Origin: Staphylococcus warneri
GTDB taxonomy: Bacteria; Bacillota; Bacilli; Staphylococcales; Staphylococcaceae
Direction: 5' to 3'
Assembly (NCBI RefSeq): GCF_900636385.1
Contig: NZ_LR134269.1
Span: forward strand, 62,001 to 126,000
DNA length: 64,000 nucleotides
The translations under genes were made by a program, and so were the position numbers. Shown piece after piece: positions 8,828 to 17,393 of this stretch. The number at the start of each line of letters is the position of its first letter. Position 1 is the first letter of the stretch. The notes beneath the pieces were generated by a model, which was not told the DNA's origin, did no database searches, and saw nothing but the letters and a program-made list of their open reading frames with translations.

Positions 8828-10324
8828 ATGGGTTTTTTATGGTCGCGTCGCGCACGAATGTTAGAAATTTTTGTGCTCACAGTCATTACAATATTTGGCA
8901 TTGGGTCGCAATATTTTTCCAATTTAGCTTATAGTTTAAATCAAGGTATACTTCAAACTTCTTTTGGTACTGGTTCACAGTACTTAATCATACCGTCAGT
9001 TATAGCGAACTTTGCGTTTGCATTTGGTATTCCATTAGGACATGTATTCACACATCGTTTAGGTTTCAAGAAAAATTATCTACTTTTTGTTTCTTTCTTT
9101 TTAATCGGTTCAATAATCGGTCTCATATCACAGGATTTAATAGTATTAAGTATTGCTAAAATTATACAAAGCGTTAGTACAGGTGTTCTATTTTTTACTT
9201 TATTACCACAATTATTTCGTAACTTTCCACGAAGATTCCGCAATGTATTTTTATTATTTGTCATCGTAGGCTTGTTTGGTGCCAACGCGTTAGGCGGATT
9301 ATCTGGTAGTGTTTCATTAGAGCTTGATAGTTGGCATTGGGTATTTGTACTTAATATCGTTTCAGCTATCGTTTGTTTAATATTTGGGACAGTATTTTTA
9401 AATAAAGAAGAGCACAAACATGTGTCTTCGAATTCTATTGATTATGTGCTTATTATTTTATTGTTTTTAACTATATTATGTTTTGTGATACCAATGGCTA
9501 TGTTAACGCAAAAAGGATATAGCTCATTATGGGTATGGCCATTTCTACTACTAGCGATGTTCTTCCTAGTGAACTTTATATACAGAAACATGCATTCATC
9601 TTCACCGTTAGTGTATTTTAAAACATTATTTGCTAAAAAGCCTAGTGTAGGTGCAGTGATGGCGATATCATCACATTTAACATTGTTGACTGGGATAGCA
9701 GGTATTAATGTTTTTCTTACTAAGATATTAAAGCTACCTTTTGAAGATATAGCAAGATTTTATGTATGCTTCTTCATAGGTGTCGTCATAGCTGGTTTTA
9801 TTAAAATGTTTTTTTATAGTGCGATTGGGGCAGGTATATTAGGTTCCCTTGGTTCGGTAGCATTATTATATGTCAGTGTGCACTGGATAGCGATGGGTAA
9901 TGTGATTAATTTGCCGTTATTATACTTGCAAGCGGCTTGCTTAGGATTTGGCGCATCTATGGCATTACTAAGTGGTGCGATGGCCACTTTATTAGATGGA
10001 GAAATTAAATTTGCTTCTAATCGTTCAACGACAATGCATTCGATGCGTAATTTCTTTGCGGCACTACTGGTACCTATCATTGCTTATACAATGAAAGATC
10101 ATATTCAACAAGGTGTTCAATTATTATATGGTAGTTTCACGACTCATATAGACAACCCAGTACAGAACCAATTAATCTTATCGAAAAAAATGCAAGATAT
10201 CACAATTGATGCTGATGATAACGTGTTTATGATGATGATTGTTTTTAACATCATTCTATTAATCGCTTCTATAATTCAAATGTTCTTAGGTAAAGGTCGA
10301 CGTATCCATGTTAAACCTGAATAA
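8828..10324 (+). CDS. MFS transporter, 14-helix DHA2-like
   Basis: A 498-residue membrane protein with about 14 hydrophobic segments. The N-terminal half has the MFS order: helix 1, then LGHVFTHRLGFKKN (loop 2-3 motif), then GVLFFTLLPQLFRNFPRRFRN after helix 4. Total length and helix count fit the drug:H+ antiporter-2 class, to which staphylococcal efflux pumps such as SdrM also belong. Substrate and exact subfamily cannot be told from sequence. An AGAAAGGA ribosome site precedes the ATG. It stands alone; the downstream region is a dispersed repeat, not a partner gene. Confidence 0.8.
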   Translation: MGFLWSRRARMLEIFVLTVITIFGIGSQYFSNLAYSLNQGILQTSFGTGSQYLIIPSVIANFAFAFGIPLGHVFTHRLGFKKNYLLFVSFFLIGSIIGLISQDLIVLSIAKIIQSVSTGVLFFTLLPQLFRNFPRRFRNVFLLFVIVGLFGANALGGLSGSVSLELDSWHWVFVLNIVSAIVCLIFGTVFLNKEEHKHVSSNSIDYVLIILLFLTILCFVIPMAMLTQKGYSSLWVWPFLLLAMFFLVNFIYRNMHSSSPLVYFKTLFAKKPSVGAVMAISSHLTLLTGIAGINVFLTKILKLPFEDIARFYVCFFIGVVIAGFIKMFFYSAIGAGILGSLGSVALLYVSVHWIAMGNVINLPLLYLQAACLGFGASMALLSGAMATLLDGEIKFASNRSTTMHSMRNFFAALLVPIIAYTMKDHIQQGVQLLYGSFTTHIDNPVQNQLILSKKMQDITIDADDNVFMMMIVFNIILLIASIIQMFLGKGRRIHVKPE

Positions 10325-10347
10325 AATTAATGATGTAATCCAAAACA

Positions 10348-10627
10348 GGCTGGGACATAAATATATTTCAAGTTATAGTCATTTCTAGTCAACCTTGCTT
10401 GGGGACGGGCCCCAAACATAGAGAATTTCGAAAAGAAAATCTAAAGACAATGCAAGTTGGGGATGGACAACGATAAAGAAATACTTTTTCTTTAGAAATT
10501 AGTATTTCTTATGCATGAGTTTCACTCATGTATTCCTATTTTAAAGTACACATTAGCTGTGGCTAATGCGTAAGAACCACTACATAATCAATGATTAGTG
10601 GTTCTTTATTATTTCTGTCCCACTCCC
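10348..10627. repeat. Dispersed staphylococcal intergenic repeat with stem-loops
   Basis: The 280-base element begins GGCTGGGACATAA and ends TTCTGTCCCACTCCC; the ends can pair (GGGACA with TGTCCC). Inside are GGGGACGGGCCCC and CAATGCAAGTTGGGGATGGACA, then three hairpins: around CATGAGTTTCACTCATG, around CATTAGCTGTGGCTAATG, and a long one on AGAACCACTA / TAGTGGTTCT. I recognise this TGGGACA...TGTCCCA layout as a repeat family scattered between genes in Staphylococcus genomes. A shorter relative forms the hairpin at 22908-22955. Confidence 0.7.
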
Positions 10628-10735
10628 TTAACTTATGAGAATAAAGCGAGATTATTTTAAGTTTGATAAAAATTCAGTTGTAGTAGTAACTACTGCAAAG
10701 TTAGATAATGCTTTGATCAAATAAAACAAATAACG

Positions 10736-10897
10736 ATGGATTTTGATCATATTGAACAATTTTATAAAGTGAGTGGAGAAGCTTGTTTTATCGTATTAGC
10801 CCATTTCGACAATAATGAATTAGACCAATATTTAGAGAAAATATCAAATTATGCTCGATATACGGTGGAAAACACAGTAGGTGAAAATTTAGTTTGA
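10736..10897 (+). pseudogene. C-terminal remnant of an Lrp/AsnC-family regulator
   Basis: An open frame of 53 codons reads MDFDHIEQFYKVSGEACFIV, then a stretch ending YARYTVENTVGENLV. This matches the RAM/AsnC ligand-binding end (the VSGEACF and NNELDQYLEKIS pattern). No DNA-binding domain lies upstream: the preceding 100 bases contain stops in all frames, though SVVVVTTAKLDN just before may be more of the same gene out of frame. I see no ribosome site, so it is probably dead. Confidence 0.6.
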
Positions 10898-11013
10898 AAT
10901 GAGACGTTGTAAGCTGGTAAATCGTATATAAAATACAAATATATATTGACTATTTTTATAGAATAAGGTAACTTTTGATTCTTACATAAAGATGAGAAAT
11001 GAGTTGGAAATGA

Positions 11014-11577
11014 ATGTCTAAAAGTAGAGTTGAAGCGTTTAGTGATGGCGTTATAGCCATTATTATTACGATATTAGTATTAGAACTTAAATTACCAGAA
11101 CATCACCATAGTTTAGAAGCTATTTTAGAATTGAAATATAACTTTATAGCGTATGCAGTTAGCTTTATAGCCATTGCAACAATTTGGATTAGTCATCATC
11201 ATTTATTAAACCAAATTAGTGAAATCAACAATAAAATATTATGAGCGAACATTAATTTCCTATTTTGGTTATCACTACTACCAACCATCACTGCATGGTT
11301 TGGTCATGATATTATGTCATGGCAAGCAGCGTTATTGTATAACATAGATATTATCGCGTTTAACTTGTCATTCATGTTACTAAGAAACCAAGTAATTAAA
11401 TTATCACCTAAAACGCAAAATCATCATTTGAGTGAAACGAGAGTCAAAGAAATGATTTCATTTGCTAACAATGTTATCACATTGATCATTTCATTTTTCT
11501 TCCCACCGTATGCACTCATTGGATTGTTACTTAATATCTTAATATGGGTAATCCCTTTTCATAAACAACATTCATAA
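11014..11577 (+). pseudogene. TMEM175-family potassium channel gene with an in-frame TGA
   Basis: The frame is continuous from 11014 to 11577 except for one TGA at 11242-11244 (codon 77). The N-terminus SRVEAFSDGVIAIIITILVLEL carries the RxxxFSDG signature of bacterial TMEM175 (DUF1211) channels, residues 5-12. Helices 2 and 3 follow (AYAVSFIAIATIWISHHH). After the stop the same frame continues with NINFLFWLSLLPTITAWFG and three more hydrophobic segments, giving the usual six-helix length of 187 codons. A Trp (TGG) in the position of the TGA would fit the membrane context. An internal restart (ATG at 11314) would lack the pore-forming FSDG helix. Confidence 0.85.
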
Positions 11578-11593
11578 ATGCTAAGTCGAAAAT

Positions 11594-11642
11594 ATGCCTG
11601 TTCTAATACGGATATTGCTCCTAATTAGAATAGGTATTTTTT
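11594..11642 (+). terminator. Rho-independent terminator
   Basis: A 14-bp stem with two G-U pairs (11594-11607 with 11624-11637) is followed by TTTTTT. It ends the TMEM175-family transcript. Confidence 0.75.
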
Positions 11643-11794
11643 GTGCTAAAACAGTCATTCAAATGGGCTTGTTTATTTTTACTTTAGAAATCAAATCTTT
11701 TGTAATTTAGAAAAATTTTTTCATAATAAACGGATAGGTGTCCGAATAATATTGTTAAGGACATATGAGCAAGTTATATTAAAGGAGATTTAAT

Positions 11795-12418
11795 ATGTTA
11801 TTTGAAAGAAATCGCCCTTACACACAGGATACATTGCTAGATAAGGAAGATATTTTAGAGCTCATTCAGTTTGAGAGATTTTGTCGCGACAATAGTCTTT
11901 GGGACAGTATGTATGAATGCTTTGCTGAAGACTCAATGATAAACATTTCATGGTTTAAAGGTTCAGGTAAGGCATTTGTGGATGCTTCTAGAGAAATGAA
12001 TCGCTATGCACCACATCAAATTTACAATTCGCAAATATGGATAAATCAAGATAGAGCAGTGGCGATTATGCAAGCCACGATTCAAACAAGATTACCGATT
12101 AACGAGGTTCAGATGCAACTTAATTCTGATGCGAAAATTGTTTATGGATTGGTTAAACAAGACGATACTTGGTATATCAATACTATGGAATGCGTATATG
12201 AAAAGGATAGCTTGGCACCTGTTGTCCCATCTACAATTTCGTTACCAGCTAATGCGTTGAATCAATATCGAACTAGCTACGCATGTTTAAGTTTCTGTCT
12301 TAATTACATTGGTTACAGTGTTAATCATGAATTACAAGGCATTGATCGACCAGAACAATTGAATGACTTTTACAATCGATTGGATCAATGGTTGACGTAT
12401 CAAGCAGAGTCTATATAA
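11795..12418 (+). CDS. SnoaL/NTF2-like domain protein
   Basis: A 207-residue cytosolic protein. Residues 15-145 look like a SnoaL-4 type NTF2 fold: a long first helix (EDILELIQFERFCRDNSLWD) and WFKGSGKAFVDASREM, then strands around AVAIMQATIQTRL and TWYINTMECVYEKDSL. The C-terminal 60 residues are an extra helical tail. Such proteins act as small-molecule isomerases, hydratases or dehydrochlorinases, or just as binding folds. The amidohydrolase gene begins 13 bases after its stop, so the pair is an operon acting on a common, unknown substrate. An AAAGGAGA ribosome site precedes the start. Confidence 0.75.
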   Translation: MLFERNRPYTQDTLLDKEDILELIQFERFCRDNSLWDSMYECFAEDSMINISWFKGSGKAFVDASREMNRYAPHQIYNSQIWINQDRAVAIMQATIQTRLPINEVQMQLNSDAKIVYGLVKQDDTWYINTMECVYEKDSLAPVVPSTISLPANALNQYRTSYACLSFCLNYIGYSVNHELQGIDRPEQLNDFYNRLDQWLTYQAESI

Positions 12419-12431
12419 AAGGAGTATATTA

Positions 12432-13370
12432 ATGATGAAGAAAATAGATTTACATTCACATTACCTATCACCTGGGTTTGTGAAATTTTTAGATGATTAT
12501 TTTGATGGTAAAGGAGACGGTGTACCAACGCCAGCATTCTCTGTCGATGACTATTTGAAATTAATGGCAGAAGAAGACATTGATTATAGTGTGCTTTCTA
12601 TTTCAAGCCCCCATTTGAGTGCTGCACCAGATGAAGTGATGCTTGAACTCACAGAAGAAGTTAATGCCTATGCTGAAGATTTACATCATGCACATAGTGA
12701 TCAATTAGGTTACTTTGCTTCATTACCACTACCATTAGTTGATGAAAGTATTCGCATGATCGACCATGTATTAGATGAACAACACGCTCTTGGGTTTACA
12801 TTGCCAACGAATGCACGTGGTATTTATTTAGGAGATGACCGTTTAGACCCAGTGTTAGCGAAATTGAATGAACGACAAGCGACCGTAGCAATTCATCCTA
12901 ATGAGCCTAAACCAGTGAATGAATCCATTAAAGCACAAATTTTATCACCATTAATGGAATTCTTTTTCGATACTACACGTACAATCATTTTTATGAGTCA
13001 AAACAATGTGTTTAGTAAGTATCCTAATATTAAATGGATTGTACCGCATAGTGGTGTATTATTACCTGTCATTGCGCAACGTGTTAATATTGGTTATAAA
13101 ATGTTTAACGTTGAAAATGGTCCAGATGATATTGAACAAGTGATGCAAAGTTTATACTTTGATTTAGCAGGTATGGTTTTACCACATCAACTTCCCACCT
13201 TATTAAAAATGGTAGATGAAAATAAAATCGTATATGGTGCAGATGCGCCTTATACAACAGATCAAGTCATTAAGCACTTAGTTAAAGATATTGAATCTAC
13301 AGATTTACTAACAGAAGAGCAAAAAGAAAAATTCTTACATCGCAATGCGAGTCAATTATTAGGATTTTAA
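12432..13370 (+). CDS. Amidohydrolase-2 family (ACMSD / resorcylate decarboxylase-like)
   Basis: A 312-residue TIM-barrel metal enzyme. The HxH metal pair is at His8/His10 (KIDLHSHYLSPG). Further ligands fit AIHPNEP and VPHSG in the middle, and the catalytic Asp fits VYGADAPYT near the C-terminus. Length and motif spacing match the amidohydrolase-2 group, whose known members decarboxylate aromatic or amino-muconate acids (ACMSD, gamma-resorcylate decarboxylase). The substrate is not predictable. It follows the SnoaL-like gene by 13 bases and has its own AAAAGGAG site. The convergent FAD monooxygenase gene next door suggests an aromatic-type pathway. Confidence 0.8.
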   Translation: MMKKIDLHSHYLSPGFVKFLDDYFDGKGDGVPTPAFSVDDYLKLMAEEDIDYSVLSISSPHLSAAPDEVMLELTEEVNAYAEDLHHAHSDQLGYFASLPLPLVDESIRMIDHVLDEQHALGFTLPTNARGIYLGDDRLDPVLAKLNERQATVAIHPNEPKPVNESIKAQILSPLMEFFFDTTRTIIFMSQNNVFSKYPNIKWIVPHSGVLLPVIAQRVNIGYKMFNVENGPDDIEQVMQSLYFDLAGMVLPHQLPTLLKMVDENKIVYGADAPYTTDQVIKHLVKDIESTDLLTEEQKEKFLHRNASQLLGF

Positions 13371-13380
13371 AATAAAGCTA

Positions 13381-13414
13381 AAAAAGGAGCGTTCCAATTG
13401 GAACGCTCCTTTTT
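13381..13414. terminator. Bidirectional terminator
   Basis: A perfect palindrome: AAAAAGGAGCGTTCCAA pairs with TTGGAACGCTCCTTTTT. It lies between the convergent amidohydrolase and FAD-monooxygenase genes. Confidence 0.9.
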
Positions 13415-13417
13415 ATA

Positions 13418-14573
13418 TTAATTGGTGCCATCTAATTCCTTATTAGAAAGAACCTCCGCAAAGTCATACGGTGAACGATCACTTAAATGTTTGTCTAACA
13501 TTTGGTCGGCTCTTGCAGCAGCTTTTTCACTACGTGGGAATAAAGCTTGTTCGTATTGTGCGAAGGCTGTTTCAATATCATTAGGATGTTCAATAATTGC
13601 TTGTGCTAATTCGGATCCGTCAAACATCGCTAAATTAGCACCTTCACCAGCTGGTGTCATGACATGTGCTGCATCACCTAAAATCGTAACTCCAGGCACA
13701 CGCTCCCATTGATGACCTACAGGTAAGGCATGTATTTTACGTAAAATTGGACCTTTTTCACTTTCATTGATCAGTGCTAATAAGTCATTGTGCCATTGGT
13801 CAAATTGATAAGTTAATTGTTTAAGTGCAACGTTAGAATTATTAAAATCGATTTGATCTAATGCTTCCTCTGTTTGTCTTAAAGCAATATAAGTGTGAAT
13901 GACATTTCCTGGTTCACGATGTGCTTGGATGCCTTTACCAGGTGCAAGAGCATACATAGCACCTTGACCTACTATATTGGCTGCGGAAGGATGTTGGTTA
14001 TCTACATCATATAAATACGTTTCAATTAATGATGTACCCACGTATTGAGGTTTAGCATCAGAGACTAAAGGACGTACCTTAGAGAAAGTACCATCTGCGC
14101 CTACAAGGATTTGGGTTGTTACCGTTGTTCCATCAGCAAAGGAAAGTCGGTGTTGACCTTGCGCTAAACTTTGAATGTCTGTTAACTTTTTATCCCATTG
14201 GATGGTATTCGGTTTAAGAGATTGGAGTAGTATTTGTCGTAAGTCACCGCGAAGTACTTCAGGGCGTCCATGATTACCATCATCTGGGATATCTACAATA
14301 GTATTACCGTCTTTATCAAGTACTTTAGCAGCTGCACCACCATCATGGATAATTGATTTGAATTGGTCGAAAAGCCCAGCTCTTTGCAAGGCGATTTGAC
14401 CGTCACGTTCATGGATGTCCTAACTGCCCACCTTGCGTTCGTGATTCAGCTGACGGTTCCTTTTCATAAATAGTCACTGGGATAGAATTTAATTGCAGTA
14501 CGCGAGCAAGTGTAAGGCCACCAAGCCCCGCACCGATAATTATGACTGGTTCTTGTTTATTAAAATTCGTCAT
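13418..14573 (-). pseudogene. FAD-dependent monooxygenase (TetX/PHBH-like), frameshifted near its 5' end
   Basis: The coding start on the minus strand is the ATG at 14573, behind an AGAGAGG site. It opens [19 protein letters not shown] with a GxGxxG FAD-binding fold and [14 protein letters not shown]. At about 14417-14421 one extra base (GG where a single G restores phase) shifts the frame, and TGA follows at once. The rest (from 14389 down to 13418) continues in phase with ERDGQIALQRAGL, GADGTFSKVRPLV and the FAD motif TILGDAAHVMTPAGEGANLA. Class A flavoprotein monooxygenases with this layout hydroxylate aromatics or tetracyclines. Without the first 50 residues the remaining frame lacks the dinucleotide-binding site. 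Confidence 0.85.
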
Positions 14574-14893
14574 AATTTACCTCTCTTTAAAAATGATTTT
14601 GTTTTCAAAAGAAAAATCAAAATATATAAAATTTCTTGTACATTATAAAGAGACTGATGTTATAGATACAACAAACAAGTTAAATGTCATTGTAGGAAAA
14701 TCAACATATTGTTTGAAAATGTAGAACAATGATTTTTGGTTATTTAATAAAGCGGTGGTCATTATGCAATGATATATGTATCGTTTATTAGAGTAGAGTC
14801 AAGAGGATATAAGTCTATTCAGCTACTCTGTTTAGTGATAAGATGTAAGCAATATATTGTGATATAGGACGTGTCAGTAAGGGGTAAGAACGT
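14574..14893. other. Divergent intergenic region upstream of rbsR
   Basis: About 320 AT-rich bases between the FAD-monooxygenase pseudogene and rbsR. It should hold the rbsR promoter. I see no clear -35/-10 pair, palindrome or gene; a 60-codon open frame overlapping the pseudogene start has no ribosome site. Confidence 0.4.
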
Positions 14894-15886
14894 ATGAAAC
14901 GAGTATCAATTAAAGATGTGGCGAAAGAAGCGGGCGTATCAGTAACGACGGTGTCGCACATTTTAAATCAAAATGAAACAAGGTTCTCTAAAGAAACCAT
15001 TCAAAAGGTATTATTAGCGAAAGACCGTTTAGGCTATATTCCCAATAAAAATGCCCAACAACTCAGAGGCCAAACAAGAAAGTTAATAGGTGTTGTCTTG
15101 CCTAACTTAACCAATCCATTCTTCTCGGCGATGATGCAAAGGATGGATGATTGTAAAGCAGATGACGTTGATTTATGTTTTATAGCAACATCAAGTACAG
15201 ACTTTAAAGATAATATTCAGCATCTTGTAGAACGTGGCATAGATGGTCTCGTTATCGGACGATATGTGAATGACCCACATCACTTAAATGATTATCTTAG
15301 TAAACATCATGTACCATATGTCTTACTAGATCAAAGTGAAGACCATGGTTATACCGATATAATTAGAACGAATGAAATAGAGGGTGGTCAGACTGCCGCA
15401 CAACATCTTATCGAATTGGGACATCAACAGTTAGCGATTATTCAACCTCATGAGTTGATGGCTAATATGAAAGATCGAGTGAGGGGATTTGAGCAAATGT
15501 GTCAAAGTCATCAGTTGCCGGCCCCTGTCAGAATTTGTACTGAATTGTCTAAAGCTGGAGGACGTGATATTGCTACAAAACTGGTTGAGCATCACGTTAC
15601 GGGTGTCTTTGCCATTAATGATGAATTAGCGATTGGTTGTATACGTGGTTTAACAGAATGTGGTAAATCAGTGCCGGATGATTTGTCGGTTGTTGGCTAT
15701 GATGATATAGATATGGCAGGTTACATGACACCGGCACTCACAACCATTGCCCAATCGGTCGACGATATTGCTCATATCTCACTGCAATTAATTACCGATA
15801 AAATCAATGGCAGACCGCATGAAAATAAAAGAGTAGAACTTCCGACGCAATTGATGCAACGTGAAACGACCCGACAATTATCTTGA
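14894..15886 (+). CDS. rbsR: RbsR, LacI-family repressor of the ribose operon
   Basis: A 330-residue LacI/GalR regulator. Residues 1-55 are the helix-turn-helix and hinge (VSIKDVAKEAGVSVTTVSHI, then GYIPNKNAQQLRG). The rest is a periplasmic-binding-protein-like effector domain starting KLIGVVLPNLTNPFF, with the typical GYDDIDMAGYMTPALTTI block. It lies just upstream of rbsU-rbsD-rbsK, with a hairpin and a palindromic operator between, so it most likely represses them and is released by ribose or a phosphate ester. The start follows a GTAAGGGGTAAG ribosome site. Confidence 0.9.
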   Translation: MKRVSIKDVAKEAGVSVTTVSHILNQNETRFSKETIQKVLLAKDRLGYIPNKNAQQLRGQTRKLIGVVLPNLTNPFFSAMMQRMDDCKADDVDLCFIATSSTDFKDNIQHLVERGIDGLVIGRYVNDPHHLNDYLSKHHVPYVLLDQSEDHGYTDIIRTNEIEGGQTAAQHLIELGHQQLAIIQPHELMANMKDRVRGFEQMCQSHQLPAPVRICTELSKAGGRDIATKLVEHHVTGVFAINDELAIGCIRGLTECGKSVPDDLSVVGYDDIDMAGYMTPALTTIAQSVDDIAHISLQLITDKINGRPHENKRVELPTQLMQRETTRQLS

Positions 15887-15919
15887 TTGCCCCCAAATAA
15901 ATACTGACGTTTATAAATA

Positions 15920-15958
15920 AGCCATACAATCAGTTATTGATAGGTATGGCTTTTTTAC
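15920..15958 (+). terminator. Rho-independent terminator after rbsR
   Basis: AAGCCATACAATCAG... folds against ...GGTATGGCTTTTTTAC: AAGCCATAC pairs with GTATGGCTT, followed by a T run. It separates rbsR from the rbsUDK promoter. Confidence 0.75.
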
Positions 15959-15976
15959 AGTGTGTTTGAGAAAGCG

Positions 15977-16026
15977 TATACATTTACAAATAGAAGTGCT
16001 ATAATTTAGTAAAACGTTTTACTAAA
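15977..16026 (+). promoter_or_regulatory. rbsUDK promoter and RbsR-type operator
   Basis: TATACA (15977-15982) and TATAAT (16000-16005) are separated by 17 bases. A perfect 22-base palindrome (TTTAGTAAAAC at 16005-16015 with its exact complement to 16026) starts at the last base of the -10 and covers the predicted transcription start. The central CG and symmetry are those of LacI-family operators, so it is the probable RbsR site. Binding there would block initiation. Confidence 0.8.
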
Positions 16027-16065
16027 CGCAACAGATAAAAAATATATCAATAGAGGTGTTGAATC

Positions 16066-16947
16066 ATGAATTTAGTTGCATTGTTAATTGGTTTAGGGCC
16101 ATTAATCGGTTGGGGTCTATTTCCAACGATTACATCCAAATTTGGTGGTAAGCCGGTTAACCAAATTATAGGTGCTACAGTCGGTACGTTAATCTTTGCC
16201 TTTGTCTTCTTTATCTCCACAGGACACGGCTTCCCAACAGGCATGGATTTGTTTTTTGCATTATTATCAGGAGCTGGTTGGAGTTTCGGTCAAATTATGA
16301 CATTTAAAGCATTTGAATATGTAGGGTCATCACGTGCCATGCCAGTTACAACGGCCTTCCAATTATTAGGGGCATCACTTTGGGGTGTCTTTGCATTAGG
16401 TAACTGGCCTGGTGTTACAAATAAAATCATCGGCTTTTTAGCGTTAGTAGTTATCTTGATTGGTGCTTGGATGACAGTTTGGAGTGAACACCCTGAAGCT
16501 ACAAATAAAAACTTATTACGTAAAGCGGTAGTGATTTTAATCATTGGTGAAATTGGTTATTGGTTATATTCAGCAGCACCACAAGCTACAGACATCGGTG
16601 GTAAAGCAGCCTTCTTACCACAAGCGATTGGTATGGTGATTGTTGCAGTTATCTACGGACTAATGAAAATGAAAAATGGCAATCCATTTACTAATAAAGT
16701 GACATGGTTACAAATTATTTCTGGTTTCTTCTTTGCCTTTGCAGCATTGACTTATCTCATTTCTGCACAACCTAATATGAACGGTTTAGCGACTGGTTTC
16801 GTATTATCACAAACATCTGTAGTACTTGCGACATTAACTGGTATTTACTTCTTAAATCAACGTAAAACATCTAAAGAAATGTTAGTCACAGTGATTGGAT
16901 TAGTTCTCATCTTAGTAGCTGCGACAGTTACAGTATTTATTAAATAA
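16066..16947 (+). CDS. rbsU: RbsU, ribose transporter of the GRP family
   Basis: A 293-residue membrane protein with about ten hydrophobic helices, in the glucose/ribose porter (sugar_transport) family. Landmarks are the N-terminal LIGLGPLIGWGLFPTITSKFGGKPVNQIIG, the GHGFPTGMD loop, and GWSFGQIMTFKAFEYVGSSRAMPVTTAFQLLG. It replaces the ABC-type RbsACB of other bacteria and brings ribose in without phosphorylation. It is the first gene of rbsUDK, 40 bases downstream of the operator; rbsD follows after 18 bases. Confidence 0.9.
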   Translation: MNLVALLIGLGPLIGWGLFPTITSKFGGKPVNQIIGATVGTLIFAFVFFISTGHGFPTGMDLFFALLSGAGWSFGQIMTFKAFEYVGSSRAMPVTTAFQLLGASLWGVFALGNWPGVTNKIIGFLALVVILIGAWMTVWSEHPEATNKNLLRKAVVILIIGEIGYWLYSAAPQATDIGGKAAFLPQAIGMVIVAVIYGLMKMKNGNPFTNKVTWLQIISGFFFAFAALTYLISAQPNMNGLATGFVLSQTSVVLATLTGIYFLNQRKTSKEMLVTVIGLVLILVAATVTVFIK

Positions 16948-16965
16948 TCAACTGGAGTGATATAA

Positions 16966-17370
16966 ATGAAGAAAACAGCATTACTCAATAGTCATGTATC
17001 TAAAGCCATTGCGACAATCGGACACTATGACTTATTAACTGTCAATGATGCAGGCATGCCTATTCCTAATGACGATAGAAGAATTGATTTAGCAGTAACG
17101 AAAGAATTACCTAAATTTATTGATGTATTAGAAATAGTACTCTCAGAAATGAAAATCCAAAAAATCTATTTAGCTGAAGAAATTAAAACCAATAATGCAA
17201 CTCAGTTAAAACAGATCAAAGCATTAATTGACGATGATGTTGAAATTGAATTTATTCCACACAGTGAAATGAAAGCATATTTAAGTCATCCATTAAATAA
17301 AGGTAACATTCGTACAGGTGAAATTACGCCATTTTCTAACATTATTTTGGAATCAAACGTGACATTTTAA
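16966..17370 (+). CDS. rbsD: RbsD, D-ribose pyranase
   Basis: A 134-residue cytosolic enzyme that interconverts beta-pyran and beta-furan ribose to supply ribokinase. The N-terminus [21 protein letters not shown] contains the catalytic His20, and [11 protein letters not shown] carries the conserved Asp. The C-terminal [10 protein letters not shown] closes the fold as in the family. Length is standard. It sits between rbsU and rbsK with 18- and 23-base gaps, in one operon. Confidence 0.92.
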   Translation: MKKTALLNSHVSKAIATIGHYDLLTVNDAGMPIPNDDRRIDLAVTKELPKFIDVLEIVLSEMKIQKIYLAEEIKTNNATQLKQIKALIDDDVEIEFIPHSEMKAYLSHPLNKGNIRTGEITPFSNIILESNVTF

Positions 17371-17393
17371 CATATAGAAATGGGGACATTGTT

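Noticed and set aside
14542..14724. Plus-strand open frame of 60 codons
   Set aside because: Antisense to the start of the flavoprotein pseudogene and without ribosome site.
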